Source of the DNA: Meconema thalassinum
Taxonomy: Eukaryota > Arthropoda > Insecta > Orthoptera > Tettigoniidae
Length of the DNA: 64,000 nucleotides
Reading direction: 5' to 3'
NCBI GenBank assembly: GCA_946902985.2
Contig: OX336389.2
Coordinates: 1,078,227,788 to 1,078,291,787 of the forward strand
The translations under genes were made by a program, and so were the position numbers. Under the pieces are notes generated by a model that worked only from the letters and a program-made list of their open reading frames with translations, did not search any database and was not told the DNA's origin. This document shows positions 63,828 through 64,000 of this stretch, piece by piece (the stretch's first letter is position 1; every line of letters begins with the position of its first letter).

Positions 63828-64000
63828 TCAATCTAAATATTTCCTGGGTAATTTGATGACTCTCCCTCTTTTTGTCACAATCGTTTCACTTCTTGAGCCA
63901 GTCTCTGAACTTTCTTGAGGAACATCATTGGGTCGTCTCAACTCAGCAGCACCTTCTTTCACCTTAGCTCGCTCCATCAGCATCTCCCTTATACAAGTTG
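63828..64000 (-). pseudogene. pol: C-terminus of a second BEL/Pao polyprotein (integrase DUF5641 end), cut by window edge
   Basis: The minus frame is open from the right edge to TGA at 63828-63830. It contains REMLMERAKVKEGAAELRR and ends RGRVIKLPRKYLD. The ending matches GRTVVLPKRYLD, the end of the first BEL/Pao integrase at 54914. It is only ~56 residues here; the rest of the element should lie beyond 64000. No lesion is visible in this part, so the gene may be intact. It was read directly from the sequence because it is short. Confidence 0.65.

Overview
The window reads as intergenic DNA from a large, repeat-rich arthropod genome, most likely an insect. The grounds are TTAGG-type tracts, Ty3/Gypsy, BEL/Pao, RTE-like LINE, Kolobok/Mutator-like, Tc1/mariner and Polinton/Maverick sequences, tRNA-headed SINEs, and no bacterial-style gene organisation. 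I find no convincing intact host gene. One small set of possible exons (30817-31328, minus strand) is the only candidate.

Layout. (1) 1 to about 22700: a very large plus-strand Ty3/Gypsy element (B) with LTRs of about 3.9 kb; the left LTR runs off the window start. It carries two younger insertions. Element A (647-7141, minus strand) lies in its 5' LTR, with a 4-bp GAGA target duplication. A Kolobok/Mutator-like DNA transposon (C, 11514-14122) lies in its gag, with a TTAA duplication and an intact 596-residue transposase. A is a deletion derivative lacking most of RT, RNase H and integrase, yet its LTRs are nearly identical. It shows a textbook -1 frameshift signal between gag and pol. (2) 25232-36003: a pair of ~300-bp inverted repeats 10.8 kb apart, enclosing a ~115-bp tandem array, a SINE and a 2.05-kb foldback element. 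(3) 36462-40980: remnants of a Polinton/Maverick (protease fragment, pVI-like protein, a repeat protein, packaging ATPase, a conserved protein split by a SINE, integrase), every gene carrying a lesion, followed by a repeat-rich terminal region related to region 2. (4) 42558-44220: a degraded Tc1/mariner element with a perfect 27-bp hairpin. (5) 44900-47860: a FLYWCH-domain fragment of a Mutator-like element and several satellite-like arrays. (6) 47900-52250: no recognisable gene. (7) 53402 to about 62275: a minus-strand RTE-type LINE split by a complete but dead BEL/Pao element (54592-60363), whose empty site is preserved in a second LINE fragment at 52255. (8) 63245-64000: a 40-bp minisatellite and the C-terminal end of another BEL/Pao polyprotein entering from the right edge.

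The genes do not form a host pathway; each cluster serves its own element. Relative ages come from nesting and LTR divergence: A (about one substitution between LTRs) and C are younger than B (about 19 differences over 2.69 kb), and the BEL element is clearly older. The most distinctive sequence features are the frameshift signal of A, the tandem repeats directly upstream of the TATA box in B's LTR, the intact C transposase, and a ~50-bp sequence core that recurs in at least six places between 25 and 48 kb.
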